Shown here piece by piece: positions 34,326-45,807 of a DNA stretch of 64,000 bases; position 1 is the first letter of the stretch, and every line of letters begins with the position of its first letter. Source of the stretch: Cloeon dipterum (Eukaryota > Arthropoda > Insecta > Ephemeroptera > Baetidae); the NCBI RefSeq assembly GCF_949628265.1, contig NC_088788.1, positions 27,266,335 to 27,330,334 of the forward strand. The letters are read 5' to 3'. Below the pieces are notes generated by a model. That model saw only the letters and a list, made by a program, of their open reading frames with translations. It did not search any database and had not been told where the DNA came from. The position numbers and the translations under genes were made by a program.

Positions 34326-35866
34326 ATGGACGCCAACACGGTCTCCCAGTCGCCGATGGGCGCCTTTGGCGTCAATTTCTACAAGGTTTTCTATTTTCAT
34401 TACAATTATTTATTTATTTACACCGTACAAATTTAATACCCAATGAATAATTATTTAATAACACGACTTTTTGTGTTTATGTTGGTTAGGCCATAGGCGA
34501 GCAAAGCGGCAATCTGGTCGCGTCGCCACTAAGCGCGTACTTTGCCTTGGCGATGGTCCTGATGGGCGCCCGCGGCAAGTCGGAGAGTGAAATGCTCAGA
34601 GTCCTCAGACTCCCTGCCGGTCTATCTGCAAAAAACGATATTGAGCGTCTCTTTGCTGAACTCACTAGTCATTTGAATGCAAGTTTCGATTTTCCGAAAT
34701 AGAGGTGACGATGAATAAATTTTCTTTTGTATAGAGCATGCAACAGGTGGAATTGTCGTTGGCAAACCGGGCGTTTGCCGCTGCGGACATAAGAATCAAA
34801 CCTGATTACGCCAAATCTCTGACGAAGACTTTTTCTTCTCAAATCGCAAACGTCAACTTTGCCGATCGAAATACTAAAAAATTAATTAATGAATGGGTCG
34901 AGAAGGCGACAAAAAATAAAATAAGAAATCTTTTTGAAGGTATAATTTGTTAGAAGTAGTGCCATTTTTAATAGCGATTATTTAAATATATTTGTTTATC
35001 GCAGAGGATTTTAACTCCGCAACCAGACTGGTTTTGGTCAACGCAGTTTATTTCAAGGGGAGCTGGAAGAACGCATTTGACAAAAAACTGACGTCCAGCC
35101 AGAAATTTAAGACCGGTGGTTCAAGCGTGCAAGTCCAAATGATGAGCCACCCTCGCAAATCTTATTTGTACCGAAACCTGGAACAGTTTAATGCCCAACT
35201 TCTTGAACTGCCTTACAAAGTATTAACGTTGGACATGAATTATTTCTAATGAAAATTAATTTACTTTTTTATTATTTTATAGGGTGACGAATTAAGTATG
35301 GTTATCATTTTGCCAAATAAAGACGATGGATTGGCGGAGCTGGAAAGGAGTTTGGGAAGATCGGACATAGCTGAACTTTTGTCAAAAGCCTCGAACACAA
35401 GCAATGTCATCTTCTCTATGCCAAAATTTAAAATTGAAACATCTCTGAAGCTCAACGCCTATTTGCAAAAAGTATAATTTTAGTTATTTTTTTCCCTAAC
35501 CAAATTGTCTTGTAAATTTTATTTTGCTTCCTGTAGATGGGCCTCGTTGATATTTTCACGAAAGGAGCTAATTTGACAGGAATCGCGAATGAATCATTAT
35601 CTGTGTCAACTGTTGTTCAGAAAGCATTTATCGAAGTGAATGAGGAAGGAACGGAAGCTGCGGCTAGTACTGGTGTGTATTGCTGTCTATATATTATCTT
35701 TTTTCCAATTAAAATTAATTTTAAAATTAAATTAGGCATCGGAATAGGACTCACTTCGGTTCCAAATTTCACCGTCTTCAGGTGCGACCATCCTTTTCTT
35801 TACTTTGTGACATTCAAACGTTTGTTCACCCTGTTTGGAGGAAGAGTGATGAATCCCGCTGCGTAA
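34326..35866 (+). CDS. Serpin (serine protease inhibitor fold), likely intracellular
   Basis: Exons 34326-34385, 34490-34678, 34735-34939, 35005-35219, 35283-35471, 35537-35672 and 35736-35866 give 374 residues, the standard serpin core length. Seen: NLVASPLSAYFALAMVLMGARG, LVLVNAVYFKGSWKNAFD, VQMMSH, SMVIILPN, the breach and hinge FIEVNEEGTEAAAST, and the C-terminal DHPFLYFV and GRVMNP. The small-residue hinge predicts an inhibitor, not an inert member. Standard numbering puts Thr-Ser at P1-P1' in a short Gly-rich loop (GIGIGLTSVP), so the target protease is unclear. There is no signal peptide, so a cytosolic location is inferred. Intron 2 needs a GC donor (AAT|GCAAGT); a GT donor four bases later would shift frame. 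The last intron interrupts the reactive loop. Confidence 0.92.
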
Positions 35867-35962
35867 AATTCATAAAAAATAATTATTTATTTTCGGCTTG
35901 TATTGTATCCATAACTGTAAATAATTGCAAAAAAAAATCGAATATATTATATTGATTTTTTA

Positions 35963-35968
35963 AATAAA
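35963..35968 (+). terminator. Poly(A) signal of the serpin gene
   Basis: AATAAA about 100 bases after the stop codon, in T-rich sequence. Confidence 0.55.
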
Positions 35969-36742
35969 CATATTTTCGATATTTTCATCAAAAATTACAA
36001 GGCTGCGATATTAAGCAGTGTTGGTGCTTTCATTGATATCTCCGGTAATCTCCACAAAATCCTTTTTCGCCCTTTTTCTTTGAAACTATAGGGCCGGTTT
36101 TCTTATTTCACAGGAAATATGCAGGAATATATAGGGATACTAATGAAAAATTGAGAATAGCCCTGGAATAGCCTGCTGCTTTATCTCAAAATAACAACAA
36201 GAATAAGGAAAGGAAAATTAGAATTTTTTAGAACAACTAAATCAGGCAAGAAAATAAAATTTGGCTTAATCTCACGCGTACGGGCAAAAGCCTTTAACAC
36301 TTCATTCTGCTTTATTCAAACAAATAAAACGAGCGATGCTGATCCTCCTTCAAAGACCAATAATTTTGCCGGGCTACCTGTCTGCGTTTGTCGGCCTTGC
36401 ACTCCGCCAGGTGGGCAGCCAGACAGGACGAAGAGAGTGGGGTTTGAGAGGGGAGTTACCGCCCGAGTGGCTGGGCTGCCACAAAACAAATGGCAAAACA
36501 AAGCATCCCGCTGCTGAATCAGTGACGCCGGAAGACACAACAGGGGTGCTCACCCTCAGAGGTCTCCCTTGAGAGTCGCGACGACGCGCAGCTGAAAGTG
36601 GGTTGCGGCCAGCTAAAGGACGGAAGGGGATGAGCCGCGAAGGTTGAAGGAGTCCGGCTGCTTGCTGCGTGTGTGGGCGTCGAGACGAGGAAGAGGAACT
36701 TAAACGAGAGTGACATCACCGCACGCACGGCCCACGGCTGCA
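35969..36742. other. Intergenic and receptor-gene leader
   Basis: AT-rich first half, then a GC-richer block (about 36380-36742) that probably holds the promoter and 5' UTR of the receptor gene. No alternative serpin loop exon (a DHPF-type segment) is visible here. Confidence 0.5.
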
Positions 36743-39700
36743 ATGCTGGGCCCACTGCTCCTGCTGCTGCTGGCCGGGCCGTTGACGGCCGAGGTCGAGC
36801 AGACGATGCCTCTGGAGGTACATTATTATATATAGATGTCGCGTTTTTTTTTACTTTCGTCAGCTTGGCCTATTTTTAAAATTTGTTTTGCCTTTCGCAA
36901 TTTCCTCAATTTGCTTGATTGGGTTAATTAAGCACAACATGATAAACGACTCTCTTTGTTAGTTTGTTATTATGCACCCGCCGCTTTGGAGGGGTTCATG
37001 TAGTAGACAATTAACCTTATTAGCTTCCTCAATGCTTTTGAATATTTATTTCCATTTAAGAAGTTATTAATCTAACTTGCAGGTAAAAAAATGCTGTGAC
37101 ATCGGCTCAATTATGCGGTCGACCATGGACCACGCTGCTCAGTGCGTGGCGGACAATGAGACTACACAGTGGGCGCCGGTCTTCACCTCTGAGGATGGAC
37201 TGCGTACCAGCATCCACCCCAAAGGTGGCTTCAATGTTCTAGCGCCCTCCTTGCCTTTGTGCAACTCAACCAGGGTATGGCCCATCTTCCACTACTTTGA
37301 CTCGGAGGACAGACTCGTTCTGCTCGAGACCGGTTGGCTTCGGCACTACATCGACAGGGATATGGGTGAACGCCACTATGACTACGAGCCTAGATTGTTT
37401 TGCATGGAAAAGTACATTGGAGAAACGGGCCTTGAGGCTCAAATGGCGGTTGTCTGCGCTCCCAAGGTACGCAATAGACGAAAATATATTTTCCGTGTGA
37501 ATCTTGCGGGATTGCTTTGAGCCATAATTAATAATTATAATTTGAGCTGGCGTATAAAGAGTAAATATATTTTAAATTACATCTCTATTCCTCCGCTGAA
37601 TAGTTCAGGACTAGGCCAGAGTTATATCCTTAATTACCAGGGGTTTTATCTGTGCTAATATCACGTTCCCTCTATTGAAGGGTTGAAATTTGCCTCTTAT
37701 ATTTTTAAACGTGGTGCAAATTCTAATAATTGTCTTTGTAAGTGCCAATAATTGATTTAGTAACTTTCCTCTTCAGGTTGAAGTCAACACTGAAGTGAAG
37801 CAGCTGATTATGTACTTACTCGACCCGATCTTCCATGGCATCAACATGGTCCTCCTCCTGATCACAGCCATAATCTACTTTATTTTGCCCCAGCTGAGAG
37901 ATCTTCTGGGCAACTTTGTCACCAGCCTTTGCATGTGCCTTATTGTTGTTTACGCTGCTGACCTGGTCAGACTATACCGTGGCTTCAGCGAGCACGTTAG
38001 CTTTCTTGCTGCCGGTGAGATAAGCCAGAGATTGACGCGTTGTTTTGCTTCATGCATCTGTTCCGTTTTGCAGATATTGTCTTCTATGTTGGTCTTTTGG
38101 CTACTTTCTTCTGGCTGAACAGTATGGGCTATTACATATGGAAAACTTTTAGGTAAGGCTTGAGCTCTTATAGTTTTGTTGATATTTATTATCTTTGCTT
38201 ACAGGTCTCGAAATGTCTTTTTGCGGGTTACTGACAAACGAAAGTACTGCTATTACTCGTTTTACGTCTGGGGATCTACTCTGTCAATGGCCGCAATCGC
38301 GCTATTTTGCCACTTTGTTTTAGATCTGAGCAACACAAACATTCCAATGTCACAGAGGCAATTAGGTATGTAATAACAAGTTTTAATCAAAAGAACATAT
38401 ATATTATCATAATTTAATGTTTTTCAATATGCTGGAATCTCAATTTAATTGTAATTTGTATTATTTTAAAACAATCCAGATGGAATTGAGGATTGAGAAC
38501 CAACTATTTGATTGTAAGGCCAGTTTAAAGCATTCATAAAGCTAGCCTTCTCAGGAATGTCAAAGCAATGGGAGATATTTGAGCAATTGGATTTCGAATA
38601 CTGGCTGCCTAATGTCAGAGATGGCATTTAATTTCTTTCAAAGTAGCTGTACAATCAAATAGATTTAATCTTCTTTTGTTTAAGCGTCTCACAGATTTGA
38701 ATGAAAATTATATTTTTTCACATTCTTTTAAGAATTCAATTGACCAGTTGCATACACCCTTCGTTATTAAAGCCGCCAACAGATGGCGCAACCACAGACT
38801 TTCTTAAAGTGGAATGATACAGGGCAACAATTGAAAATTATTTGAATTGTTGGATGTCATAAACAATTGGTCGATTAACAATTTGTTCAACAATTTGCAA
38901 TAATAAAAAATTGACCTTCCTACAATAAAAATTCAAATTTTGCCATTTTTCTCCAAAATTTACAGTGCTTGAACATATTTTCTTGGCATATTTCGATTCC
39001 TCTCGACGAGATCTGTCTAACGGTGTATGCCACTTATTGGGGAAACTCTTGGTTTTGAAATTAAATCGGATTTCAAGTAAGGAGACAGCCCTTTCTATTT
39101 GAAAAGCACGGCAACTTTCCAGCCAATTTTCTCGAAAAATTACAGTGCTTCCTAGGTCAATTTAGGCTTTAACTGAATCCTAAGGGACGAGTTTATGTAT
39201 TGGCAACAAGCATTTTCCAGGCTTTTGCACTATCATTCCTCTGTTTTAAGCGGTTTTAATGCATTTCCGCTGCGATTTCAGACTCAATCTAGCTATTTCA
39301 ATTTTTTTAATTAATTTTCTTTTTTTTGACGTGCTGAAAACCAAAATCGGTTCAGCCATTCGCCGTAGACACGTTGGAAAAGATTTTTTTATTTCAAAAA
39401 ATAGTTTTTCACGATTCTACGGCGATTGGCTGAACCGATTTTGGTTTTCAGCACGTCAAAAATTAGCAAATTAATTGAAGAATGCACAGTAGCTAGATTG
39501 AGTCTGAAATCGCAGCGGAAGGCACTTAAAATCAAAAGTCTACGGTGGCGCCATCTGTTGGCGGCTTCGAACACTTACGGTTTATGCAACTGGTGAATTG
39601 ACTAACATTTTTATTTTGCAGGTTTCCTCGGTCTTTCTATGTTTTTCCTTCCCATTGCGTTTATTGTCCTAGTCAACGTTTTCTTTTATGTGACCACTGC

Positions 39701-40101
39701 CCAAGCCATAGCCCGAATGACCACATACGGTCGAATTCACCACAAAATGAAATACAAGTAAGGTTCATTCAAAAAACACGAGTCCATGTTATAACTTACA
39801 CTCGTATTAAAGTTTTAACATGTTCATCCTGCTCTTCACAATCCTCACCCTGGCCTGGATCTGCAAACTGATGAGTCAACTGCCTTATGACACGCTCATC
39901 TACATCGATGTCTTTGCCATGCTGGCCCAGGGAGTGTTGGTTTTCGCGGTCTGTGTGTGCCAGCCGAGAGTCATGTACTTACTGAGGAGGCATTTTGGGT
40001 CAGAAAACTGTCTCTTTTCCTGCTGCAGGCCTCCATCAGAACCCACGCACACGTTTGACGGCGACTGGGGCGAAGAGATGATGAGCATGCATCCCATGTA
40101 G
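36743..40101 (+). CDS. Methuselah-like G-protein-coupled receptor (class B)
   Basis: Exons 36743-36817, 37083-37466, 37777-38014, 38074-38152, 38205-38365, 39622-39757 and 39813-40101 give 453 residues. The first about 17 residues (MLGPLLLLLLAGPLTAE) are a signal peptide. The Cys-containing ectodomain begins KCCDIG, includes CVADNETT and PLCNST with possible N-glycosylation sites, and ends AVVCAPK. Seven hydrophobic segments follow: LIMYLLDPIFHGINMVLL, FVTSLCMCLIVVYAADLV, DIVFYVGLLATFFWLNSMGYY, YYSFYVWGSTLSMAAIALF, LGLSMFFLPIAFIVLVNVFFY, MFILLFTILTLAWICKL and IYIDVFAMLAQGVLVFAV, then a short tail. The ectodomain start and the FFWLNSMGYYIWKTF helix fit the arthropod methuselah family, whose members affect stress resistance and lifespan in flies. 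The ligand is unknown and I cannot assign a numbered subtype. Confidence 0.9.
38735..39604. mobile_element. Foldback-like element in the receptor intron
   Basis: Within the 1.26-kb intron 38366-39621, about 70 bases at 38735-38810 are inverted at 39535-39604. The shared cores are ACCAGTTGCATA and GCCGCCAACAGATGGCGC. Inside and next to the right end is a second palindrome: about 39246-39356 against 39418-39530, with arms containing CGCTGCGATTTCAGACTCAA and ACGTGCTGAAAACCAAAATC. No reading frame. The plan of outer inverted repeats plus an inner palindrome parallels the element at 11.3-14.3 kb, though the sequences differ. Confidence 0.75.
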
Positions 40102-40797
40102 TCATGACTTGGTTCTTCCAATATTTATTTGAAATGATTTTAAAATTGTAACTTATTATTTCGTTTGGAACATGGTAGCTTAATACTCATGTCATGCAAT
40201 TATTTGGTATTCTTGTCGAATCGGACAATAAGAGTTTTTAACTTTGAACTGAGACTTAAAGAATTTCAAATGGTCTGAAAGCAATCCATGCATTTTGATT
40301 GTTAATTTGTACTTACGTAATCGCAAGCGATCTATCCATTTTAAAATTATTGCTTTGTCCAGTCTCCGCATCACTTTTGAGATGTTTTGTAGCGTGACAC
40401 AGATTTTGCTGTTCCCCGCCGACCAATTTCGTGCAGCATGCATTGTAGTCAATAATTATGGAAACGATGACACAACAAGCTGTTCAAACAAATAACCATA
40501 TTTTGCTATCAGCTGTAAAAGGAAAATAAAATATTTTTGTGAGTATAATGTTCAATAAATTATCAAGTTGTATTTTAAGTGCTGTGTTCAACCCTAAAAG
40601 TGTCCTTTCACTGGGGATATTATTTTAATAAATAAATCATAATTGTCAATAGTGCCCTTTCCGTCTAAAACTAAGAGTCAAATAAATTCTTAAATAATTT
40701 TTTTAAGTTTCAATTACTGTCAGCAATGTAAAACATCATTAAGATTTGAACCATTAGAATTTTCATTGCTTTATTCTACAACTCCTAGAACGGATTT
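40102..40797. other. 3' UTRs of two converging genes
   Basis: AT-rich sequence between the receptor stop and the ETAA1-like stop. AATAAA at about 40526 could serve the receptor gene. No other gene seen. Confidence 0.5.
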
Positions 40798-42991
40798 TTA
40801 GACATTCAGAGATTGCTGTTTGCGCCTCTCCAATCTCTTCTTAGCCTCCAATCTTTTCATTTCTATCTCTTGCTTGGTGCATTGTTGAGCTAAAAAAAGT
40901 GTGATTAGAAATGGCTTCAATGAGAGCGTGATAATACTAATTTACCATTTGATTGGACTTTTCCAAATTCGAAAGATCTGTGTCTCAAAAATTGAGCTCC
41001 ACCAGTTGGCTTTGAAGACATGGTTGCCACAGGCGCCCTGGTCGTGAAGTCTGCAGACTTGTGCCGGATGAGAGGAGACTTTTTCAGACTGCTTGTGGCT
41101 GGCGGGTTGGCACCCTGGACGCGGTTTGAAACTGTGGTTGCTGCTGGCTTCTGCTGCGCTTTTACAGATTGATTTCTTGGTTGGAGTGAATAAGGCTGCT
41201 TGTTCATCACAGTTAACGGTTTGTTTAAATTGTTTTGCTGCTTGAAGGCCAAATTCGCTGGTGGCTTAACCGAGAAAGCAGGCTTTGAAAAAGAGTTGCC
41301 CACTTTTGAAAGCTGTGGCTGCACTTTGGGCAAAAAAGAGGCACTCTGGTGTCGGGGGAACGGTTGCATTGGCTTCGGCGGCGCCTTAACGGGAATAGAT
41401 GAGACGGTGGTCTGCACAGGTTTGATCACAGCTGGCTCCGGGGCTTTTTGGCTAGCGGCCAATTGAGTGAGGGCTTGGGCCTCGATCGCATCAAGTTCGT
41501 CCAGGTTGGCATCAAAGGAGTCGTCTTCGAAAGGGTCAAAGGACTTGTTCACATTCTTAGCAGGTTGCTTTGCAGCTTTGATTTGGATTTGCTCTTCCTT
41601 CTTCTGCTGCTCTGTGACTGTTTTCTTTGTCTCATTGCTCTGTCCAGCCACATTTTTTGCGACTAAGGATATTTTCAATTGCGAGTTGGAGAAGAGATTT
41701 CTATGGAAACTTTTCTCACTGCTCTGCGAAGCTCTCATGGAATTATTTAAAGGCGAGGTGGCCGACTTGATTTTCTCCATCCACTGTGGATTGAATTCCT
41801 TTCCATCTGAATGCCGTTTCACCGGTCCGACGACTGGTTTCTTGTGAGGTGACATAGGCTTTTTCTTCGGGGAGGAGCAGCTTAGATTTTGCAGCCGGCC
41901 TCTCTGCAAGCCACTCACAGTAGAGTTTTTCTTGGGACTAGTCTTCTTAGCTGGCTGCACTGCTGGAGGTTTCGCAACTTCTTGCTGCTGCTGTTGGCTC
42001 AGTCTCACCTCTCTTTCCACTTTTTCAGTGCACGCAATCAAGAGAGACTCATCAAGGTCCAAAGACATATCTTGCACAGGGCTCGCTTCTTTTTCAGGAG
42101 TAGATTCTAGCTTTGGAACAGTCGCAACAAGGGTGCAGATTTCTTTTTCCTCTCCATCTTTTGTTTCAGCAATTTCAACCTCATTTGGCGCTGAGTCAAA
42201 TGGATCAGGAGAGGCCGTACTGCGTTCAAATTTATCAGAGATGAAAAGAGACTGGTGTATTGAGAGCCCAAGCTTGTCCTCTTCCGTTTCAGAGCTCTCC
42301 TCGTCTGTAATTTGATTTTCAGTTAAATTAAGAATTCCCATAAAACCATTAGAACTGACCACTTGAAACTAACTCTTGCAGCGCCTTCACGTGCTGCTGA
42401 AGAGCATTGAGTCCCTCTTGGCTTTGCTTTTTAAGTGGTGGCATGTCCTCAGTTGTTGGCGAAGGAGTTCGTCTTTTCGGTGGTTTGATTTCTGGAATGG
42501 TTGGCATCGAGCCACTGCTTGGCCTTGACCGTCGAGTGAGACCTGTGAATATCCTAATTTTTATCTTCATTTACTCGATTTTCATAAATTTCACCTGTCC
42601 TGCTGGATCTCTGAACAGCATTGTAGTCCCATTGAACTATAGGAGCTGATTGAGATTGGGAGTAAGGAAATAGTTCTATTGGACTGAATTCCTCCTCCAG
42701 AACAACCGGTTTGTCTGTAGGTGTCTTTACCTCTGTGGTTGAACTTAATCCTCTTTTTGGGGTGCTGTAACTGTTGCCTGTGCTCCCAGAATCAAGATTA
42801 AATTCAAGAGTGTCTTTGGATTTGCTAAATCGGCCGGGAATGCTAGATTCTGATGGAGCTTCGCCATTGGATTTAGCCGTGCCTGCGAGTGGGAATAATG
42901 TCAACGTCATTTTTTTAACATTAATTTCACACTTACTGGCTTTGTATGGCTTGATGCTCAGAATATTCCTCTTCGGTTTTATACAATCCAT
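40798..42991 (-). CDS. ETAA1: ETAA1-like RPA-binding, ATR-activator-type protein
   Basis: Minus-strand exons 43028-42937, 42882-42595, 42542-42363, 42304-40946 and 40889-40798. From the ATG at 42991 this gives 657 residues; the open frame continues upstream to the 43028 acceptor, so an earlier start is possible. ETAA1 is recruited to RPA-coated single-stranded DNA and activates ATR kinase. Shared order of short motifs: an N-terminal STPKRGL; VQWDYNAV (compare the WDxNSP motif of vertebrate ETAA1); a Lys/Pro-rich part with IPEI; a coiled LNALQQHVKALQELV; an acidic-aromatic FDPFEDDSFDANLDELDAIEAQALTQL like the RPA70-binding segment; and, near the end, CTKQEIEMKRLEAKKRLERR, the RPA32-binding helix type (E-I-x-x-K-R-x-E-A..RR). 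The rest is Ser-, Pro- and Lys-rich and disordered. Similarity rests on these motifs, not on a folded domain. Confidence 0.75.
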
Positions 42992-43028
42992 GGTTAAGTT
43001 ACATTTTCTGGACCATTCTTCGCCTGTT

Positions 43029-44923
43029 CTGTAACAAATAAAACACAAATGAATAAATGAAATTTGAGAGTAGAACTTCCTTTTCAGATGTTGTTAATAT
43101 TACTTTAAAGTTAATCTTTTTTAAGAACGGCACAGGCACAGGGAACACAGAAAATAAGAAAAACGGCGGCAAAAATGTTTCAAACAAAAATTTGAAAATA
43201 AAGCAGTATCATTCTTTTCAATTACATGCAAAGGAAAGAGGAATATACTTTTATTTCTCTAAGACTTGAAAATTACTTTTTGCTATAGATGAGAAGGGAT
43301 ATATTATGGGGATAGATTTATATTATAAGAACAACATACAAAATTAATAATTTTTCGCTTCAACTTCTTTTCATCAGTTTCATATGGATGGATAACTGAT
43401 TAACATTAACACAAACATTGCCATGCCATAATAATACGACATACATACAGTATAATATATGGAAAAGCTACAGTTTTCGCCGCCGAGTTACAGTTTTCGC
43501 CACCCCTACTTTTACATGGGATTCTCATAAGAACTGGCGAGATGTGTAACGCGGCAGAAACTGTAACTTTACCATAATCTAAATACATATAAAAACCGGG
43601 AGATACTATGTATGCAAGTGACAAAACAGTTTTCACTATTACACAATCCCTTCTCTATGTAAATTGTTAAGAACTCGTTTTGTGCCTTTGAACAGTTTCT
43701 TTGAAGTCAGATCAAAGTTGTTGGCCAGCTTGTTAGATGTGAAATGGAGGTGAAAAAACGAAATTATGAATTGATGGAGCTGGCGGAGCTTCGAGAACAA
43801 ACCTGCAAAAGCAACTGCAATGTTTTAGTCACTTACACTCAAATTTCCATTGTGAGATCAAGCGCTATCCTAAATTATATAAAACTAAAAGTGCCAGAGC
43901 GGTCAAAATTCACAATTTGCCGGCTGGCTTTGGCGCAAAACAAAAACAATTCCTTAGAATTTCATGTGCGCATGTGCGGTCGCTGATTGGCTCTAATAAA
44001 AATGGCTCTTATTGTCAGCTAGGAATGTAGGCTCTTTTCATCCTCTTTGCGCTTTGCATTAACGCCACCTAGTGGTAAGCAATCAAGCTAAATGTTCATA
44101 ATATTTTATGAAATTCATCTTTTTGTGAACTGCCTATAATCTGTTTCTTTGGATGTTTAAGATAATAATTAATTCTATATGAAATAAAAAAACTACCAGA
44201 TTTTGTATTTCAGCCCTGCTTTACCCATTTGAAAAATAAACTACTTTCCTAAACTCTAATCTATAAATTTTCCAATTATGCTACTATTCATTTTAATAAA
44301 TTTATTAAATATGTTAAAAAACAGAAAATTGAATTATTTTCCATTCTTATAACGAAATTATTCTCATTAGCTATGTATTCCTGTTAGTTCTAATAGTTGA
44401 TATTATGATCTGATTGTGAGACAGCTCTCACGTCTATGCATAGATTATTTTGATGTATAATTGGTAACACTTGATTAATTCAGGCATTATATTTGGTTGT
44501 TAGTTAAGGAAATGTGAGGGTTGATACTTTTTGTTGAAATGATGACTGCATTTTTAGATTTTTTACAAAAGAGGTTTAATTGGTAACTTACATTATTTAT
44601 TACCAAGGAAAAGTTAAAACCAGAACTTAACTATGTCAAGTGTAGGAAAGGCGATCTTAACGACAGGAATATATAATTCTTTTTTAACTATTTCAAGCTT
44701 TCATAATTTGTGGTCTCATTTTTGAATTAATTTCATGGAAAGTTACAGCATTGATATAAATCTCATAGTTCATCACAATTTTGTTCAATTATTTTAAATA
44801 ATGGCAGTAGGAACTGACATCAAGGCCAAGGCGACAACAGCAGTTGAGCCTTAAATTTCTTTGGCTCGCTTCAAAATTTGAAGAATTAAACCAGTGCAGT
44901 CTAAAAATTAATGCGAGATTTGA
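43029..44923. other. Upstream of the ETAA1-like gene; possible small exon at 43639-43802 (-)
   Basis: AT-rich overall. On the minus strand a good acceptor (TTGCTTTTGCAG) at 43803-43805 is followed by 54 open codons to a stop at 43639, including LANNFDLTSKKLFKGTKRV. The plus strand has an 80-codon open frame over the same bases (from 43744). A GATTGGCT (inverted CCAAT) box near 43983 suggests a promoter. This could be a leader exon of the ETAA1-like gene or unrelated. No ATG, donor or homology settles it. Confidence 0.2.
43466..43575. mobile_element. MITE-like short element, copy 1
   Basis: About 90 bases bounded by AGTTACAGTTTTCGCC and its near-inverse GGCAGAAACTGTAACT. They match 45477-45566 closely, sharing CATGGGATTCTCATAAGAACTGGCGAGATG in two halves. 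The left end is duplicated here: CTACAGTTTTCGCCGCC occurs twice, at about 43468 and 43488. The size and short terminal inverted repeats suggest a MITE. Confidence 0.65.
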
Positions 44924-45807
44924 TCACTTGTCACAATCCTCTGAAGATGAATTGTCTCTGTCCTCCTCTGCTGAAGCATCGCCATCCTCTTCTTCTGAAC
45001 AGCTCTCAATATCATCTTCTTCCTCAGAATCACTTTCAATGTCCAGCACACGATTTTGGTTAACAAAAATGTCATTGGAGTCTTGTACTTTTGTCACCAC
45101 AGCGTCAGCAAACTCTTCAGGCCACACACCGTCTTTGCTTAGCTGGTTGATATGGTCCTTGTAAAGGATTCTGGAAATTTCTCCTTTTACCTTCACCCCT
45201 TCTTCGATGTGCTCGACGATAACATAGTCGCCTCGCTTAACCCACACCGTCCGTCTGAACTTTGTCGGCATTGATGCCAAGTACTTCTCACCCTTTGCAG
45301 TGGCAACCTGCAACAAAAAGATAGGATTAAATCAAATTAGTAGATACACATATGTATAAGGGATGCATATTTATCATTTAGATATCATACTACGTAATTA
45401 ATATAATATAAATAATACATATAGTTGATTAAAATAACATAGATACATATTATCTCAAATTAAGAGCTAAGGAAAAGTCAGTTTTCGCCGCCCCTACTTT
45501 AACATGGGATTCTCATAAGAACTGGCGAGATGCGTAACCCGGCAGAAACTGTAACTTTACCATAAGATCATTGAAATAGCAAAAAGGACGACGTCGTCTT
45601 ATAATATGTACTTATATTAAAAAAAAAATTATTATGTATGATATTATGCGATTATTCAAAATTGACTGAAAAACAAGAAAAACATACCTCATGAAGATTG
45701 TTTCCTCTGCACCCAAGCACCTTAACGACCTCATGGTTAGGTGCGACTTCTACGTTACAGTCTTCCACCTCCTGGTAAACGTACTTCTTCTTCGTCATTT
45801 TGGACAT
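44924..45807 (-). CDS. EIF1AD: eIF1A domain-containing protein
   Basis: Two minus-strand exons, 45807-45688 and 45307-44924, give 167 residues, close to the vertebrate 165. The eIF1A-type S1/OB fold is seen as YVYQEVEDCNV, VVKVLGCRGNNLHEV (the GNN RNA-binding loop), MPTKFRRTVWVKRGDYVIV and VKGEISRILYKDHI; the tail is almost entirely Ser, Glu and Asp. EIF1AD is a nuclear protein related to the initiation factor eIF1A; its precise role is poorly known. A MITE-like repeat lies in the intron. The start is chosen at the first ATG of the open frame, MSKMTKKKY. The gene is head to head with PPIH, 514 bases apart. Confidence 0.95.
45477..45566. mobile_element. MITE-like short element, copy 2
   Basis: Direct-orientation partner of 43466-43575, lying in the single intron of EIF1AD (45308-45687). 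Both copies end GTAACTTTACCATAA. Confidence 0.65.

Noticed and set aside
34679-34734. Apparent one-base frameshift between serpin exons 2 and 3
   Set aside because: It arises only if a GT donor is forced. A GC donor (GCAAGT) four bases earlier keeps the frame and the serpin sequence, so the gene is not a pseudogene.
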